This document shows positions 1-10,987 of a stretch of 64,000 nt of DNA, piece after piece. Source of the DNA: Multifurca ochricompacta. Its lineage: Eukaryota; Basidiomycota; Agaricomycetes; Russulales; Russulaceae. Each line of letters begins with the position of its first letter. The first letter of the stretch is position 1. Both the position numbers and the translations under genes were made by a program. The stretch lies in contig WTXG01000002.1 in the NCBI GenBank assembly GCA_022496185.1, positions 1,240,001 to 1,304,000 on the forward strand. The letters are read 5' to 3'. Below the pieces are notes generated by a model. The model ran no database searches, was not told the origin of the DNA, and saw only the letters and a list, made by a program, of their open reading frames with translations.

Positions 1-2496
1 AGTTTCGCTTTCAACGGGTCACCCAATAGTCGCGCCAATCCCACCCAGGACGGTATCGTCAGGTCATCCATCCGATAAGGTACAAACTTCGACGACGTCA
101 CGTTCCCTTCTCGTATGGATTTCGGAAGTTGCTTCAGTGGTATCGGGTAATTGAACTCTCCCCTTCCTTCTATATTATCCCCAGAAGGATGGAGCGCCTC
201 CAGTCTGTACGTCAAATATTCCAGTTTGAATTTCGGCTGTTTCGTCCGGTTCATGAGCCGCTCCTCTGGCAAGTAGTACTAACGCCCTCTCATTATTACG
301 TTGACGCTCAATTCAAGTCGTAACCAACGTACCTGAGCATATCCCAAGGGGGACCAAAGTGTATTTACTCGACTCGGCGCCCTCGGGTCAGAGTGCCATG
401 GCTCATCTAATTTGCACCGCCAAGAGTCCTCGTACTTTTTTTTCTTACACAACTCCTCTTTGTTTCCACCTCCGCGTCGGTGGCCATGCTTCCGTTTAGA
501 CGGTTTCTTCTTTCTCTTCGTAATTGCACCATCTCGAGCATGCGTAATGTTGTAGGTGTAAATGCGAAATGATGGGAGGTACGGATTAGGAACCACCGAG
601 GGGGCAACATTCACCACCCCATAATTGTCATGATCTGTTTTCCCTTTCTTTGGGAGGTCGCCAAAGTCGTTAACAAGAGTGTCATACAATCCGTCATGTG
701 CCTGCGACGCTACACTGTCAGCTGGTGCCAAATCTGATACAGATGGAAACTGCAGGTCGCCAGCTTCGAGCAAGAAAAACTGTCAACTCAAAATCAGCGA
801 CTGCAGTACCACAGCGCGAGGCGAGAAAATATACGTGATCATTATTCATGTGCTATCATGCAAATTCAGAAATCAATCAATCATCAGCAATCCCTTCTTC
901 AACATAACTGCGATGACTTACCCCATACAGGTGTCCGAGGATGGTGTCTTGAAAACGAAGGGATAATTCCACATAACGGACATACTTTATAAAGGCAGGA
1001 GGATGGGTATCGGAGGAAGGGTTAGAACGGGAATTGTACGCAATGTTGCCAAGGAGACTGACACATTCTGGAAAGTAATTCCCTGGAGATGGTGGTACGT
1101 GCCCAGTTATCCAAACCTGAGAAACTTGTCAACAATCCCCCAGGCCAAACACAGTAATTATCTTAGCCACCTGCATCCCCCGTTGCCGAAACGTTTTTAA
1201 CTGGACTTCGAGCCAATCAAACTGAAGGTTCCCAGGATCCTCTGGTTCACGGAACTCACAGCCCCCGACAGCTATTTATTAAATAAGCAGGAGATCGCAG
1301 GGGTTAGACAGACAGAAATACTTACCTTTGTTGGAGTCATAGAGGTACATGGTATTCAGGCTGATGATGGCAACCTCGTCTGGAATGACTTCTACAGAAT
1401 AATACGCTCCTCGTCGAAACACTTGATAAGACGAGAACGGAACAAAAGCGCTCCATATCCTTAGGTAGCAGAAAATCATGAATTGTAGGCATATATACGG
1501 GCAACCCATCATGTGCTTACGATGAAAAGCGGTTGATGATGTCGTTTGGGCCTGGAAATACCGAGTTAGCATCCAAACTATGAGAGCTGGGAGTTGCTAG
1601 CTAGCCTGCAGCAAGAATATTCTGCAACATTATTGTATCAGGCAAATCATCTCATCGACTATGCAGGAAATAGCTACATGGGCTGTGTAAGTTTTCAGAC
1701 TGTCAGCAGCGATGCATGCGAGGGTTGAAGTGAAAAGACATACGCCAAATATCATTATTACCTGCATTCAAATTTTAGTTAGACACTCAAGAGGATGAAC
1801 GTTTAAACTCGCCTAAGCTGGGTACGACAGGAACGCCCTTCTTGAGAAAAATATTCTCCATCTCCACTGCCAGCGCACTGTTGAGATCATATATCTCTTT
1901 CAGCGTTCGCGGGATTTTGCGGTCATTATCATGACTAGGAGAGACAATCTTTGATAAGAGCGCCTCCTCGACGGTTTGTAGAGGTATGCCGTTACCGAGC
2001 ATTATCACCAGTCCCTATGAGTAAAAATACTGAGCAGCTTTCGGATAGTAAAATTCGGGGCGTACAGATTACGAAGTCGATCTCGGAGGCCCAATTTTTG
2101 TCAAGAAAATTGAGAGTTAGATTTGTGAGTTGCAAAGGCGAGTCGCATTCACTGAGACCTGCTCGATTGGAGCGACGCTAATGGGCCGATGATAGGACAC
2201 ACCTAAATGGGGTTCCATAGTATCCAGAGCGCCATCTCTCCTTTCGAGGTTTCTTCCTGTGACACGCGGAGGACTCCGACGCATCAGCTACATAGTAAGG
2301 GTCGGGGTGTATATCCGTTATATGAAGAAAGCGGCCATGTAACTTGGGTCGTAAAGGTTGGACTAATTGAGAATTTGAGAATCAGCTCAGAATGGAAGAA
2401 GAGAAGGGTTATACTAGATAAAGGTTCTTGAATTGGCCGAGAAATAACCTGAGCCAGCCAAGACAAGAGAATGGTCAAGGTCGAGGAGAAGAACAT
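1..2496 (-). CDS. PPN1: Endopolyphosphatase (Ppn1 family), 3' end cut by window edge
   Basis: Vacuolar metallophosphatase that cuts inorganic polyphosphate internally. The ATG at 2496 opens a hydrophobic signal-anchor (MFFSSTLTILLSWLAQVIS). After one intron come the metal-binding motif HGRFLHITDIHPDPYY (about 2350-2290) and a Cys-rich stretch. TGDNARHDNDRKIPRT follows across two introns (about 2030-1910), then VPFSSYQVFRRGAYYSVEV (about 1460-1390). Near the left edge the segment YEDSWRCKLDEPWHSDP (about 430-380) and an intron at about 270-334 lead into YYLPEERLMNRTKQPKFKLE, typical of the Ppn1 C-terminal region. The reading frame is still open at base 1, so the stop lies outside the window. 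At least six introns are needed. The family assignment is firm; individual splice sites between 780 and 1280 were not all resolved. Confidence 0.9.
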
Positions 2497-3138
2497 GCTG
2501 AAAGCACCATACCAAGCGGCGGGACTACGGTGTCAGCCATTATGTATAGTATGTGTAAGTGGTTATAGGGTAGGGGTAGGGGTAGGGGTAGGGGTAGGGT
2601 TTGGGTTTAGGTTGATTACAGGTGCACGGTGACGGTGACAGCAGTGACAGGAGTGACCATAACGCACGTTCGAGTGGATTGTGGACCCCGAAAACTGTAC
2701 GGAAAGCCAAGCCTCAACTAACCCCAATTATGGTAACTTAAATAACCGTTAATTATTATACACGTCAAGTTAATTCGGATTCGGACATCTCCGAAATTCA
2801 TCTGTTCAGTTCATCCGCTCCGCATCCACAATTGGCTTATCAATCGTAAAATCGAAGTGGATCTCTTTGAAACCAACGTGCGAAATCTGGGGCACCTAAC
2901 TTGATAAAACTGACTCACTTCACTTCACGTTCGTCCTTCGTCACTTGTTCGCGCCCCGCAACCCGTCATAAGCCACGCGTTAGATTTTAGTCGTTCAGCT
3001 TGCTGTGCTCGTGCATCACTTGTTCGTTTCGTCTTATCATACTTAAACGTGCCATCTATATAAATCCAACTCTCAGACCGTTGTCACCCCGTTTACCTTG
3101 TCCCTCCTTCCCGTGTACCCAGTCTTTGTCCTTCCCCA
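2497..3138. other. Intergenic region with G-rich TAGGGG repeat
   Basis: Divergent spacer between the endopolyphosphatase gene and the gene starting at 3139. It holds the TAGGGG tract listed separately and, further right, a pyrimidine-rich stretch directly upstream of 3139. I see no coding exon in it. Confidence 0.6.
2564..2610 (+). repeat. Telomere-like TAGGGG tandem repeat
   Basis: About five consecutive copies of TAGGGG, followed by degenerate units (GGGTTTGGGTTTAGG) that resemble the common fungal telomere unit TTAGGG. The run has at least four G-tracts with short loops, so it could fold as a G-quadruplex. It starts about 70 bp upstream of the endopolyphosphatase start codon. Confidence 0.8.
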
Positions 3139-3815
3139 ATGGATCGCTTCCTCGCCCCTCACTCCCCCGAAGCCCAGGCTCATTCCCTCGTCACGTCCGT
3201 TTTTCTATTAGTTCATGCCTTCACACGCGGCTGACTTCGCCCTGCAGTGAAAACACATTATCATGGGACATGGAACACCCATCACTCAATGAGACACTCA
3301 TTGCTGGTTGCGCGTCTTACCAGTCATTAAGCCGCTATCTCACTGGTGCAGACCTGGTATTTCATCCTCGCACTAGAAAGGAACTCGAAGACGTCTTGTG
3401 AGTGGCATTAGATGCTCTAGGGGGTTTCTAACGAATTATTTATAACTCTTCATTCAAGACGCCGTTATTCCTACGATGCCATCCATAACATCGTCGCAAG
3501 AGCGCGGAGTTCGCTGGCACCGGGCGGCTATAGCCGAGTACGTCTTGTACTCGCTTACTTACCCAATCACCTCTCAATCCCCTCAATTAGGTGTGCCATA
3601 TTGCAGAGAGGTCTCTGCACAGCGTCCTTGATTCAGATGACAACGTAGTTGTGTTGTTGTCATTGCACACGTCACCAGTGGAGATCAACCTGTTCCTGAC
3701 CGTTCATCTCCCCGGCATATTAAGATATGATTGTCTACTAAGTAAACTTGGTGGTCTTTTTTTTTTTTTATCATTGTCACCATTGTTATGGCGTATATTT
3801 TTTTTGTACCTGTAA
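3139..3815 (+). CDS. Hypothetical protein, four exons
   Basis: I do not recognise this protein. The ATG at 3139 opens MDRFLAPHSPEAQAHSLVT. An intron starting GTCCGT and ending CTGCAG joins this in phase to ENTLSWDMEHPSLNETL. Two further introns (GTGAGT...TTCAAG at about 3399-3459 and GTACGT...AATTAG at about 3539-3590) join RTRKELEDVL to RRYSYDAIHNIVARARSS and then VCHIAERSLHSVLDSDD. All three junctions keep one open frame, the main argument that this is a real gene. The C-terminus runs through a T-rich stretch coding Phe/Leu to a stop at 3815, which looks odd and may mean the true end is earlier, behind another intron. No signal peptide or known motif is visible. Confidence 0.5.
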
Positions 3816-4445
3816 CTTTGTCTCATGCCATTGCAGTCACTCGCATTTGCACTACTGTCCAAGTGTACCCTAACTCATGCCTACGTGTAGATAGGCTCTA
3901 GTCTTATGTTCACTACGGCATTTATGTAATGTATGAAAATTTCTCACAGCCAAACGTTGGACTCTTGGGACGCGTCGGGGATCGAGCCGTGAGACGCCAT
4001 GAAGAGATAAGATAAGTCCGGAACCCGGAAACCCCGGAAGTAAGGCCCGGTCCGGGTTCTACCGCCTGTTAGTTTCTTAATTAGAACCCAAAGAACCCAG
4101 AAACGGAACAGAACGAAGAACGAACCATCATGCAAACAAACATACAAACAAACATGCAAACAACACGAGGCAAGAGTAATCGCTCGCGAAGGGAAGGGAA
4201 TGGAAAGGGTTAGGGCTAGAACCCTGAACTGCTCCTCCTCACATCACACGTGTCGGCGAGCTCGCACATTTTTCCGCCCTTAAAAGCGTGCGGCCATCTC
4301 CTGGCTACAACCCTCGTGTGTCCCATCCACAATCAGCCCTCCAAATTGGCACATTCTACGATTAGACGGACGACCACGCACCTCTGCCTCACGACAGCAA
4401 CGACCCGTTCGATCTCACTCATTGTCCTTTTTTCTTTATTTCAAG
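3816..4445. other. Intergenic region
   Basis: Spacer of about 630 bp. It holds a short imperfect direct repeat of an AAACAAACATGC-like unit at about 4132-4160 and a pyrimidine-rich, promoter-like segment just before 4446. No coding exon is apparent. Confidence 0.5.
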
Positions 4446-5659
4446 ATGCGCTCTTCATCTCGTCCCGCTCACAGACGTCGTCCTTCTCACTCCCATTCTA
4501 CTCCATCTCGCCCTCATCGTCGTTTCGCGTTTTTGACAGCTCCGAGCGCAATGTTTTCGACCTTCAACATCATTCGTGCCTCTATTTATTGTATGTTTAT
4601 CTCTTTTTTCCCAAGTACGACGGATATTAAACGTTCGGCCATCATAGCCCTTGTATTTATATGGAGCATAATTTGCTTGGCCATCGCGGCACATTTCCAG
4701 AGCGTACTTAGTGCCTCCGATCTCAGTGAGCTCTAGACGAGTGAATGGCCACAATCGCACAGCATTGACTCCCTTTGGCAGCTCGTTTTGTACCGTTCGC
4801 GATATTCGTATCCTCGGCGACCCTTGCCATCATTCTCGTGCTGTAGGTGCACCGTATCTCTCGCCATCTCCAGTTATTGAACCTGTCCAAGTTCCGCGTT
4901 TAGCGTGAGAAGCAACATGAATCCAGTCTCCACTAGAATCGAACTCGGTTGCTTGGGTCTAATGGGCACATTTTGGATTGGTGTGTTATCTCAAGGTTTT
5001 GCCATTGCTTGGCTCACGGCGATCTAGCACTCGGCGCGTTTTTGGCATCCTCCGATTCAGAAACTGCGAGCGTGGAGTGTTTTGTATCCGAAAATGATCT
5101 GACGCCTATCGATGGCGGCTGTGAGTCCTTGGCTCTCTATACTCTTCACAATTTCACGCTAAGAATGTGCAGTCTCGACGGAAACTTACCAAGCGCAATA
5201 CCGAGTCCTGGAAGCGTTTTCGTTGTTCAATGCTATTCTCAGTACGTTTTTCGCAATCTGCAACTGAGTTCCGATCCCTGTTGAATTTGGTGATTTATCT
5301 TAGTTTGGGGATTCCTCTTGCTGCTGTTTGGTTTAGCTATTAAGCACTACACGAACGGTCACAAGGATATTTGGCTATCCCCTGTCACCACTTTTGACTG
5401 GTTCAGCCGTGGTTCCGAGAAGGCTGGCAAGTTGCCTGCACCCGTGACCGCGCGTCGTTCTCGCTCCCAGTCGAAGCCGTCAGGAGCATCTGCTCCGAAA
5501 CGCCAAGTCAGCGAAAAGCGTACACACGCGCCGCGTCCCTCGCAGAACCGGCAGCCCCAGATGGCCTACATTCCCGAACAACAAAGATTGGCACGCACGC
5601 GCACCACTGACCGCTATAAGCCTGACTATTACCGCCGTGATGTTTCACCAAGAAGGTGA
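4446..5659 (+). CDS. MARVEL-domain four-TM membrane protein
   Basis: Seven exons join without a frame break (4446-4590, 4648-4725, 4782-4842, 4904-4980, 5028-5120, 5173-5241, 5304-5659), giving 292 residues. Residues 1-35 are Arg/Ser/His-rich. TM1 is FNIIRASIYSLVFIWSIICL and TM2 is RFVPFAIFVSSATLAIILVL. TM3 is ELGCLGLMGTFWIALGAFLA, followed by the conserved acidic/Cys element SVECF. The motif YRVLEAFSLFNAIL leads into TM4, WGFLLLLFGLAI. The remaining roughly 100 residues form a basic, Ser/Pro-rich cytoplasmic tail. This is the layout of basidiomycete MARVEL-like proteins, usually linked to membrane apposition or trafficking, with no defined reaction. Without intron removal the region looks frameshifted. 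It is the first of a tandem run with 6010-7136 and probably 7560-8219. Confidence 0.85.
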
Positions 5660-6009
5660 AAGGGAAGAAATCAAATTGAGTATGCACCCACGCGCCGTAC
5701 AAATGAAATGACATGACACGACATTGTACTATCACATCTATATATTATTGAAGAATTGATGATTGGATTGATTGAGATTGTTTTGTACTACGCGTTGGGT
5801 GATCACGTGACCGTTCTGTTCGAAATATTGAAACGCTGGCAGTCGAGTGGGGGCAGGCAGAGAAGACGAGTTGCTGTTATGATTATGTGCGCGAGTGCGG
5901 ATGGCGGTTTGGCCTCTAGCCACAGGCGACGCTTTTAGTAGCCTATTGACAACACCATTTTTGTCTGCCATCCGCCAGTCTTTTCACTTCATTGTATTGA
6001 TCCCTCGAA
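5660..6009. other. Intergenic region
   Basis: 3' flank of the MARVEL gene and promoter of the next one. A 77-codon open frame on the minus strand (5738-5971) has no homology I recognise and no splice partners. I do not call it a gene. Confidence 0.5.
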
Positions 6010-7136
6010 ATGACCGTTTTATTCAGAAATTTACGAATCTTCGGCTATGGTGAGCTGACCTGGTAACTTCACGGTGAGAGCGAGTCTGGGAGCCTTTGAT
6101 ACCTTCAATTTTCAGCTTCTGTGCTTCTATTATCCGCCGCCGTGCTAGGGATAGCAAGCTACCTTGCCAGTCAATTTCTCCCTCATATTCGATGCCAGTC
6201 TCCTTGCAATCTCCTCTCCGTGGGTTAAGCGGACTGACCGTCCCTTAGTTGCCTTCACTACCTATTCCCTCGTAGCGCCTTCGTTCACTATTGTTGTTCT
6301 CATCATATTGTAGGTTTCTGCCTCCTCGGAGTTCTCTTCCCTCTTCCCCCCACCTCCCTAAATGTACGCGTCACTAGGTTATTTTGGTCACGACCCTGGA
6401 TAGACGCGATTTTCCTGCTCATTTCAACTATATCGTGGCTTGGCAAGTCTCTTCTATGTATGCGGCTCTACTGGTCCTCATCCTTTGAAAGCTTTGGCGG
6501 CCTGGGTAAGGTTGGTATCTTACTTCCACGTTCCCTGAAACACGTTCCCTTAGCTGGAACTCAGAGATATCAATGGGCCAGCCGAGTGCCACACGCTCGG
6601 ATCGTCCAGGACGCACACGGCACACGGCACTAGTACGTGCCACACCTCTATGTGTGACTTCACGGATGCTCAGAAGGGGTGTTCAGTTTCTTCACAATCC
6701 TTTTGTTACCTGTCCAAGGTTCTGGAAGGCCTTTCATGGTCCATTTTTATCCTGCGTCTGTACTGCCTTCTTTCTACCTCGTCTCTGCTGATAAAAAGGT
6801 GTAGTAATGTTTTTCCTGATATTTGTAATCGCGTTGGCTAACAGATCTCAAATCCTGGGACGGCCGCACATCTGGAACGAGGACGTCATCAACCTACCAT
6901 GGTTTGGACAATACCCAGGATACTCAGGGCTGCCCCTTTACCCACTAAATCCAGACGACCTTTCTCAAGCAGTGCACCCTGCACCTACCATTTATGAGGC
7001 ACCACCTCAGATCATAGGAAATGGAGGTGTCATCCAGCAACAGCCCGGACACTCCATTATCATCTGGCCTGGTATTAACGGGGAACCCCCTCGGATCGAA
7101 CAAAGACCTGGTTTTGTTACACATAGCACATTGTGA
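6010..7136 (+). CDS. MARVEL-like membrane protein 2
   Basis: The ATG at 6010 opens MTVLFRNLRIFGY. An intron (GTGAGC...TTTCAG) joins it to ASVLLLSAAVLGISSYLASQ, the first helix. Downstream hydrophobic exons code for FTTYSLVAPSFTIVVLIIL and LFWSRPWIDAIFLLISTISW, the second and third helices. A Cys-containing loop (CDFTDAQKGC) follows, then a last helix near 6725-6800 (SWSIFILRLYCLLSTSSLLI). An intron (GTGTAG...TAACAG) joins this to a Pro/Ile/Gly-rich tail starting RSQILGRPHIWNEDV and ending at 7136. The order of helices, Cys loop, helix and soluble tail copies the upstream MARVEL protein. The donor and acceptor sites between about 6170 and 6640 are not fully settled. Function unknown beyond membrane association. 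Confidence 0.65.
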
Positions 7137-7559
7137 CAAGTTTTATTACTATCTGCTCCAGACTCGTGCGTTCCACCGGGCGGTGCTGGACACATGATGT
7201 CTTGCCGTAGAACACGCCTCTTACGTTTAGAATGATATTAGAATCATCACGCTCCAGTCGCGTGCAGGCCTCATGTGTGTGTGCATCAAAGCCGCCTCAG
7301 ATGGGATAAAGCCTGTGCTTGACTGAATCAACTCTGCTAAACGACTTCCTGCGCCCATCCGTTAACAATACCATCCCTTGTCCCTTGCTATGTCTCTGTT
7401 CACAGGTAATCTCCGCCGATCAATTGGAGCTGGTGAGCTATTTGCTAGCTGAACCAACCTCGCAAGTGAGCGATTCTACCATTAGGACTCATATCTGTCT
7501 TCACTGGGACTCTCCTAATGTGGACCCTCCCTCCAAACCTGCGTAAGCGAACTGCTCAG

Positions 7560-8219
7560 CCAGTTCCGTGCTGGGTAGCATGCAACAATTGACTAACGCT
7601 CTTCAAATACCACCAAGGTGCATTCACACTGGCGCAAACTTCAGTTGCAATTCTGGCAATCGGTTCTCTGATGATCTTGTCAGTCCAATTTCACGAGCCC
7701 CATTTCGTTGTATTATATTCGTATGTAACACTGATTCACATTTTCATGTCCCTGCCAGTATCGTCGCCCACCATCGCCGGAATGGGCAGGTTCTGACACA
7801 GGATCAAGAAGAGATGGTTCTGATAGGCGCCTTTGGTCTCTTCTGGTTCGGTCAGTCGTGCCATTCAATTTTTGAGTTACCCTCGGTGAGGGGGAGGGGG
7901 GAGGGGGGTGTTTAAGGCATGAGCGCGTGCGTGCCGGTAGCCGTTTCTAGGGGATGCCGATTTCCGAGGAGTGAGACAAAGACTAATTACGATGCAACCA
8001 TGGTGGTATTTTTATTTTTATTTTTTAGCTTTTTTTGTCACTTGGCGAGCCTTCCGACAGCGATGGAGCTTCGAAAGCGAGATCGGTATGAGCGGGGTGC
8101 CAAGCACACCAAGACGCCAAGCAGGGTTTACGGGAAATAATAGGGAAGGAAGATACAAATCATGGCCTTGTTCGCGATACGATGTTGATTGTGTCGTGGA
8201 GGAGTGGTCCTTCTATTAA
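7560..8219 (+). CDS. Probable third MARVEL-like membrane protein (exons incomplete)
   Basis: Several exon-like blocks in this stretch encode hydrophobic segments matching the order seen in the two preceding genes. FTLAQTSVAILAIGSLMIL lies at about 7627-7680 and FVVLYSYVTLIHIFMSLPV soon after. An acidic lead into a helix, QEEMVLIGAFGLFWF, sits at about 7807-7853 and is the family's third-helix pattern. A block starting AFFVTWRAFRQRWSFES at about 8030 looks like the start of the cytoplasmic tail, which could run to 8219. I could not join these into one continuous frame or place the start codon; a coding-like stretch at about 7380-7545 may belong to it. Real gene likely, exact structure uncertain, and a degraded copy cannot be excluded. 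Confidence 0.4.
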
Positions 8220-8634
8220 ATTATTATTTCCAATTCCCATGCCCAGCTGGGCCGGATTTAAAAAAATTGTATTGTTACGGTTGTTCGTATTTCGTATTTA
8301 TTCGGCTCGGAGGCGGAAACAATTGGCCCGGTGTGAATTAATAATTAAATTAATTATTTGTTTTTAAATTCAATTCATATATTTTATTTGCTTCTCTCCG
8401 GCCCGGCTACTGTGCGGTACCCCGGTCACTCCAAGACTAAACTTGAGTAACATAGATGGAAGGAAATTACTTATTCACGGAAATACTTGTGGATATCCCC
8501 TAAAAGGATGTTGTTCACTCTCGAGCCCTATAGCCGTCTTCCCTTTCATCTTCACGGTCGCCGGCCACTGACCACTACCACTACTTCACGTTCTCCCCCC
8601 CTTCTTCCTCACCCTGTAGGCCATCCAATACAGC
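8220..8634. other. AT-rich intergenic region
   Basis: About 415 bp, rich in A/T between 8215 and 8390 (runs such as TTAATAATTAAATTAATTA). No exon with a recognisable product is visible. The right part forms the promoter of the E2 gene. Confidence 0.5.
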
Positions 8635-9537
8635 ATGATGAGTCTTCTTATATTCTCTCGTGATTTTCTCGTCTTGACGGCATCACATTCTCCACAGCAC
8701 TCCTAAAAGGCGCATCGAGACGGATGTGATGAAGTTGTACGTATTCTAGGAGCGTGCAGCAAATTCCTATTCTCTTACTGATCGCATATACTATCAGACT
8801 AATGTCAGATTATGAAGTGACGTTGGTGAACGATAGCATGCAGGAGTTCTATGTCTGGTTCTATGGTCCTAGCGAGAGTGCGCAGTCTTTGAATCATTCT
8901 CACTACGTTCACTGCTCACCCACATGGGACTATCTATTCAGCTCCATTTGCTGGTGGAATATGGAAGATTCACGTAGAACTTCCCGACCAGTACCCTTTT
9001 AAGTCTCCTAGTATCGGCTTCATGAACAAGATCTTCCACCCCAACATTGATGAACTGTGCGGGCGTGTTTTCCATATGATGTAGAATGGCTCTAAGTCCA
9101 CTCTCTAACACCACTTAGAAGCGGTTCTGTTTGTTTGGACGTCATCAATCAGACGTGGTCACCAATGTTCGGTGAGCCGCCGCCTTCCGTTGAGTCCGGC
9201 TGCGCTCAACCAAACCGTACGCGCCATAGATATGATCAATATCTTTGAAGTTTTCTTGCCTCAGCTGCTGCGATACCCTAATCCGAGTGATCCGCTAAAT
9301 GGAGAGGCCGCGGCGTTGCTCATGCGTCATCCGAAGGAATACGAGCAAAGGGTCAAGGGTGCGGGCTTTGCCCTTCCGGCGTTACTGCGGCTGGCTGAAA
9401 CGTGAGTTGTAGACTATGTGCAGCGGTATGCTACCAAAGAGGCGGCCAATAAGTCAACCAGTAAGGAGGAGGAAGAGAAGGATGACAGTGATGCGGAGAT
9501 GAGTGAAGTGGGGAGCAGTAGTGCGGGTGAAATCTGA
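8635..9537 (+). CDS. UBC8: Ubiquitin-conjugating enzyme E2, Ubc8/UBE2H type
   Basis: E2 enzyme that accepts ubiquitin from E1 on its active-site Cys. In yeast this class works with the GID E3 in gluconeogenic enzyme turnover. The exons read [82 protein letters not shown] and [19 protein letters not shown]. The catalytic Cys is in GSVCLDV, preceded by the HPN motif. The C-terminus ([13 protein letters not shown]) ends in an acidic Ser/Glu/Asp tail, a hallmark of this subclass, with the stop at 9535-9537. Five introns are clear, all with standard GT-AG ends. The first exon is not resolved: the ATG at 8635 is the nearest candidate, but its join to TPKRRIE is not in phase by any standard donor I can see. 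Confidence 0.9.
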
Positions 9538-9948
9538 AGACACTTCCTCATTGTTTGCATTCTTGCAGTGCAGGTTCTGCTTGACCTTCTTGGTTCCTCG
9601 CCATTTGCTATTACAGTCTTAACCATTAGGCTCCTTCGTCGTTGTGCATCCACTACCCCCTCGAACGCTGGTGAGCACTTCTCGCTAGAAACAGTAACAT
9701 CATGCTTCTTCACGCTTCTTCACCCCCTTCCCTCGCATGTGCCACTGGGTCTAAATTCGGATATCCTCACCCAGGCTGATGTTTTTTGTGTTTTTTTTTC
9801 TTTCATTTTTTTCCTTTTCCGTCTTCGGGTGTATGTAATAGTGTTCATCAAGTTCATTACTGTTTGCATGCGTGCACCATTGAGTAAACTAGTACGATAA
9901 GAGCGGGAAAAAGCGGAAGTGTATGAGAGGATAGATCGGAAGGGATTG

Positions 9949-10753
9949 TCATCTCGAAAGGGATGTGTCTCGGAGCGAAGTTGTGACAACGGGGACGAGC
10001 TCTTCGACCTTCTTGCCGATTTCTGACGCGGTCTAAGAGAGTAATCAACAATAAGAGTCGTTACAAATTTGAAAGAAGTGTTGAAAACTACCTTCAAGAG
10101 GGTCTCGATCTGTACCTTCACACTTTCCATCGTGGTAGCTTGGGTTTTTGAAGTTTTGAGAAGTTCTTCCTTCTCTTGTGCGAGCTGTTTGACACTTCGG
10201 TCAAGTCTGGCAGGTGTTTGAAGTGTGTGAGTCAGCCACAGGGCAATGGGAGTTTTTAGAACCTAAGAACCTTTGGCGTTCGACAAGCTCGAACCCGAGC
10301 CGATTTAGCATAAGCTGGTGTTCGTTTGACAAAACGTCTTCTGCGTGGGCTTCTGGTGGGGAGAGTTCTACAAATTGTTCGACCGAGTACATTTGTATGT
10401 CTTGGTATACAGAACTGGTAGGGAAAGGGTGGTGTAAAAATAGGAACAGATAGATAGGAATGGCCGGGACCGTACGCAAACTGGCGGCATTTCTCAATCT
10501 CACGTTCAAGGTGACGTTTCTCATAGAGGAGATTCTGAAGACGAAGGTGGGTCTGGTCCATGTCGTGTCTGGCGTCGGCGGTGATTTGTTTGTGGACACG
10601 AGCGGCGGTATTGGCATCGCGATTTTGAGCTTTTAATCTAGCAAAGAGAGCGCCTGCATGAATGTGGATGGTAGCTGGATCATCATTAAGGGAGATGTTA
10701 GTAGCCAATAAACGAAGTGCTCTAATAACTGGGTCTGGGTCTGGGGATTGCAT
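9949..10753 (-). CDS. THO complex subunit 5-like protein (THOC5/Fmip)
   Basis: THOC5 is part of the THO/TREX complex, which couples transcription to mRNA export in the nucleus. The ATG is at 10753. Exon 1 ends in the diagnostic coiled coil LRLQNLLYEKRHLEREIEKC. An intron (GTACGG...ACCAG) joins it in phase to SVYQDIQMYSVEQFVELSP and HQLMLNRLGFELVERQR. A second intron (GTTCTT...TGCCAG) joins LDRSVKQLAQEKEELLK and ESVKVQIETLLK. A third leads to TASEIGKKVEELVPVVTTSL and the stop. The protein is predicted to be almost entirely helical and is about 210-220 residues. That covers only the conserved N-terminal coiled coil of metazoan THOC5, as is usual in fungi. It is divergent from the G6PD gene with 234 bp between start codons. 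Confidence 0.8.
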
Positions 10754-10987
10754 TGGACGTGAAGGGAGGGGTACGTGGGTGTGGGGATGTGGATAGTGGA
10801 TGTAGTGTGACGCCGCCGGAACCGCGGAACCCGGACCCGGACTGAGATGAATGATGATGATGATGATAATAACGATTATATGCGTTGATGAGTGATGTCC
10901 TTCTTCTTCTCTTTCTTCTTCTTCTTCTTGCTAATCCAACACCAGCACTCATCCTCTCCTCTTTCAACCACCACCACTATCCAATAA
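10754..10987. promoter_or_regulatory. Shared divergent promoter, THOC5-like / G6PD
   Basis: 234 bp between two start codons. It contains a short GAT/GATGAT repeat near 10850-10868 and long CTT-rich pyrimidine runs (10900-10930) directly upstream of the G6PD start. Such pyrimidine runs are common near fungal transcription starts. Confidence 0.5.

Noticed and set aside
4132..4160. Short AAACAAACATGC-like direct repeat, considered as a CRISPR-like or mobile-element end
   Set aside because: Only two to three imperfect units, no spacers and no terminal repeats; simple sequence in a eukaryotic intergenic region.
4978..5030. Apparent frameshift in the first MARVEL gene
   Set aside because: Explained by a 47-nt GT-AG intron (4981-5027) that restores FWIALGAFLASS.
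5738..5971. Minus-strand open frame of 77 codons between the two MARVEL genes
   Set aside because: No recognisable motif and no splice partner; looks like a chance frame in a 3' flank/promoter.
6430..6560. Possible further GC-AG intron (TGGCTTG|GCAAGT) in the second MARVEL gene
   Set aside because: The exon also stays open past this point to a GTAAGG donor at about 6505, so the GC donor is not required.
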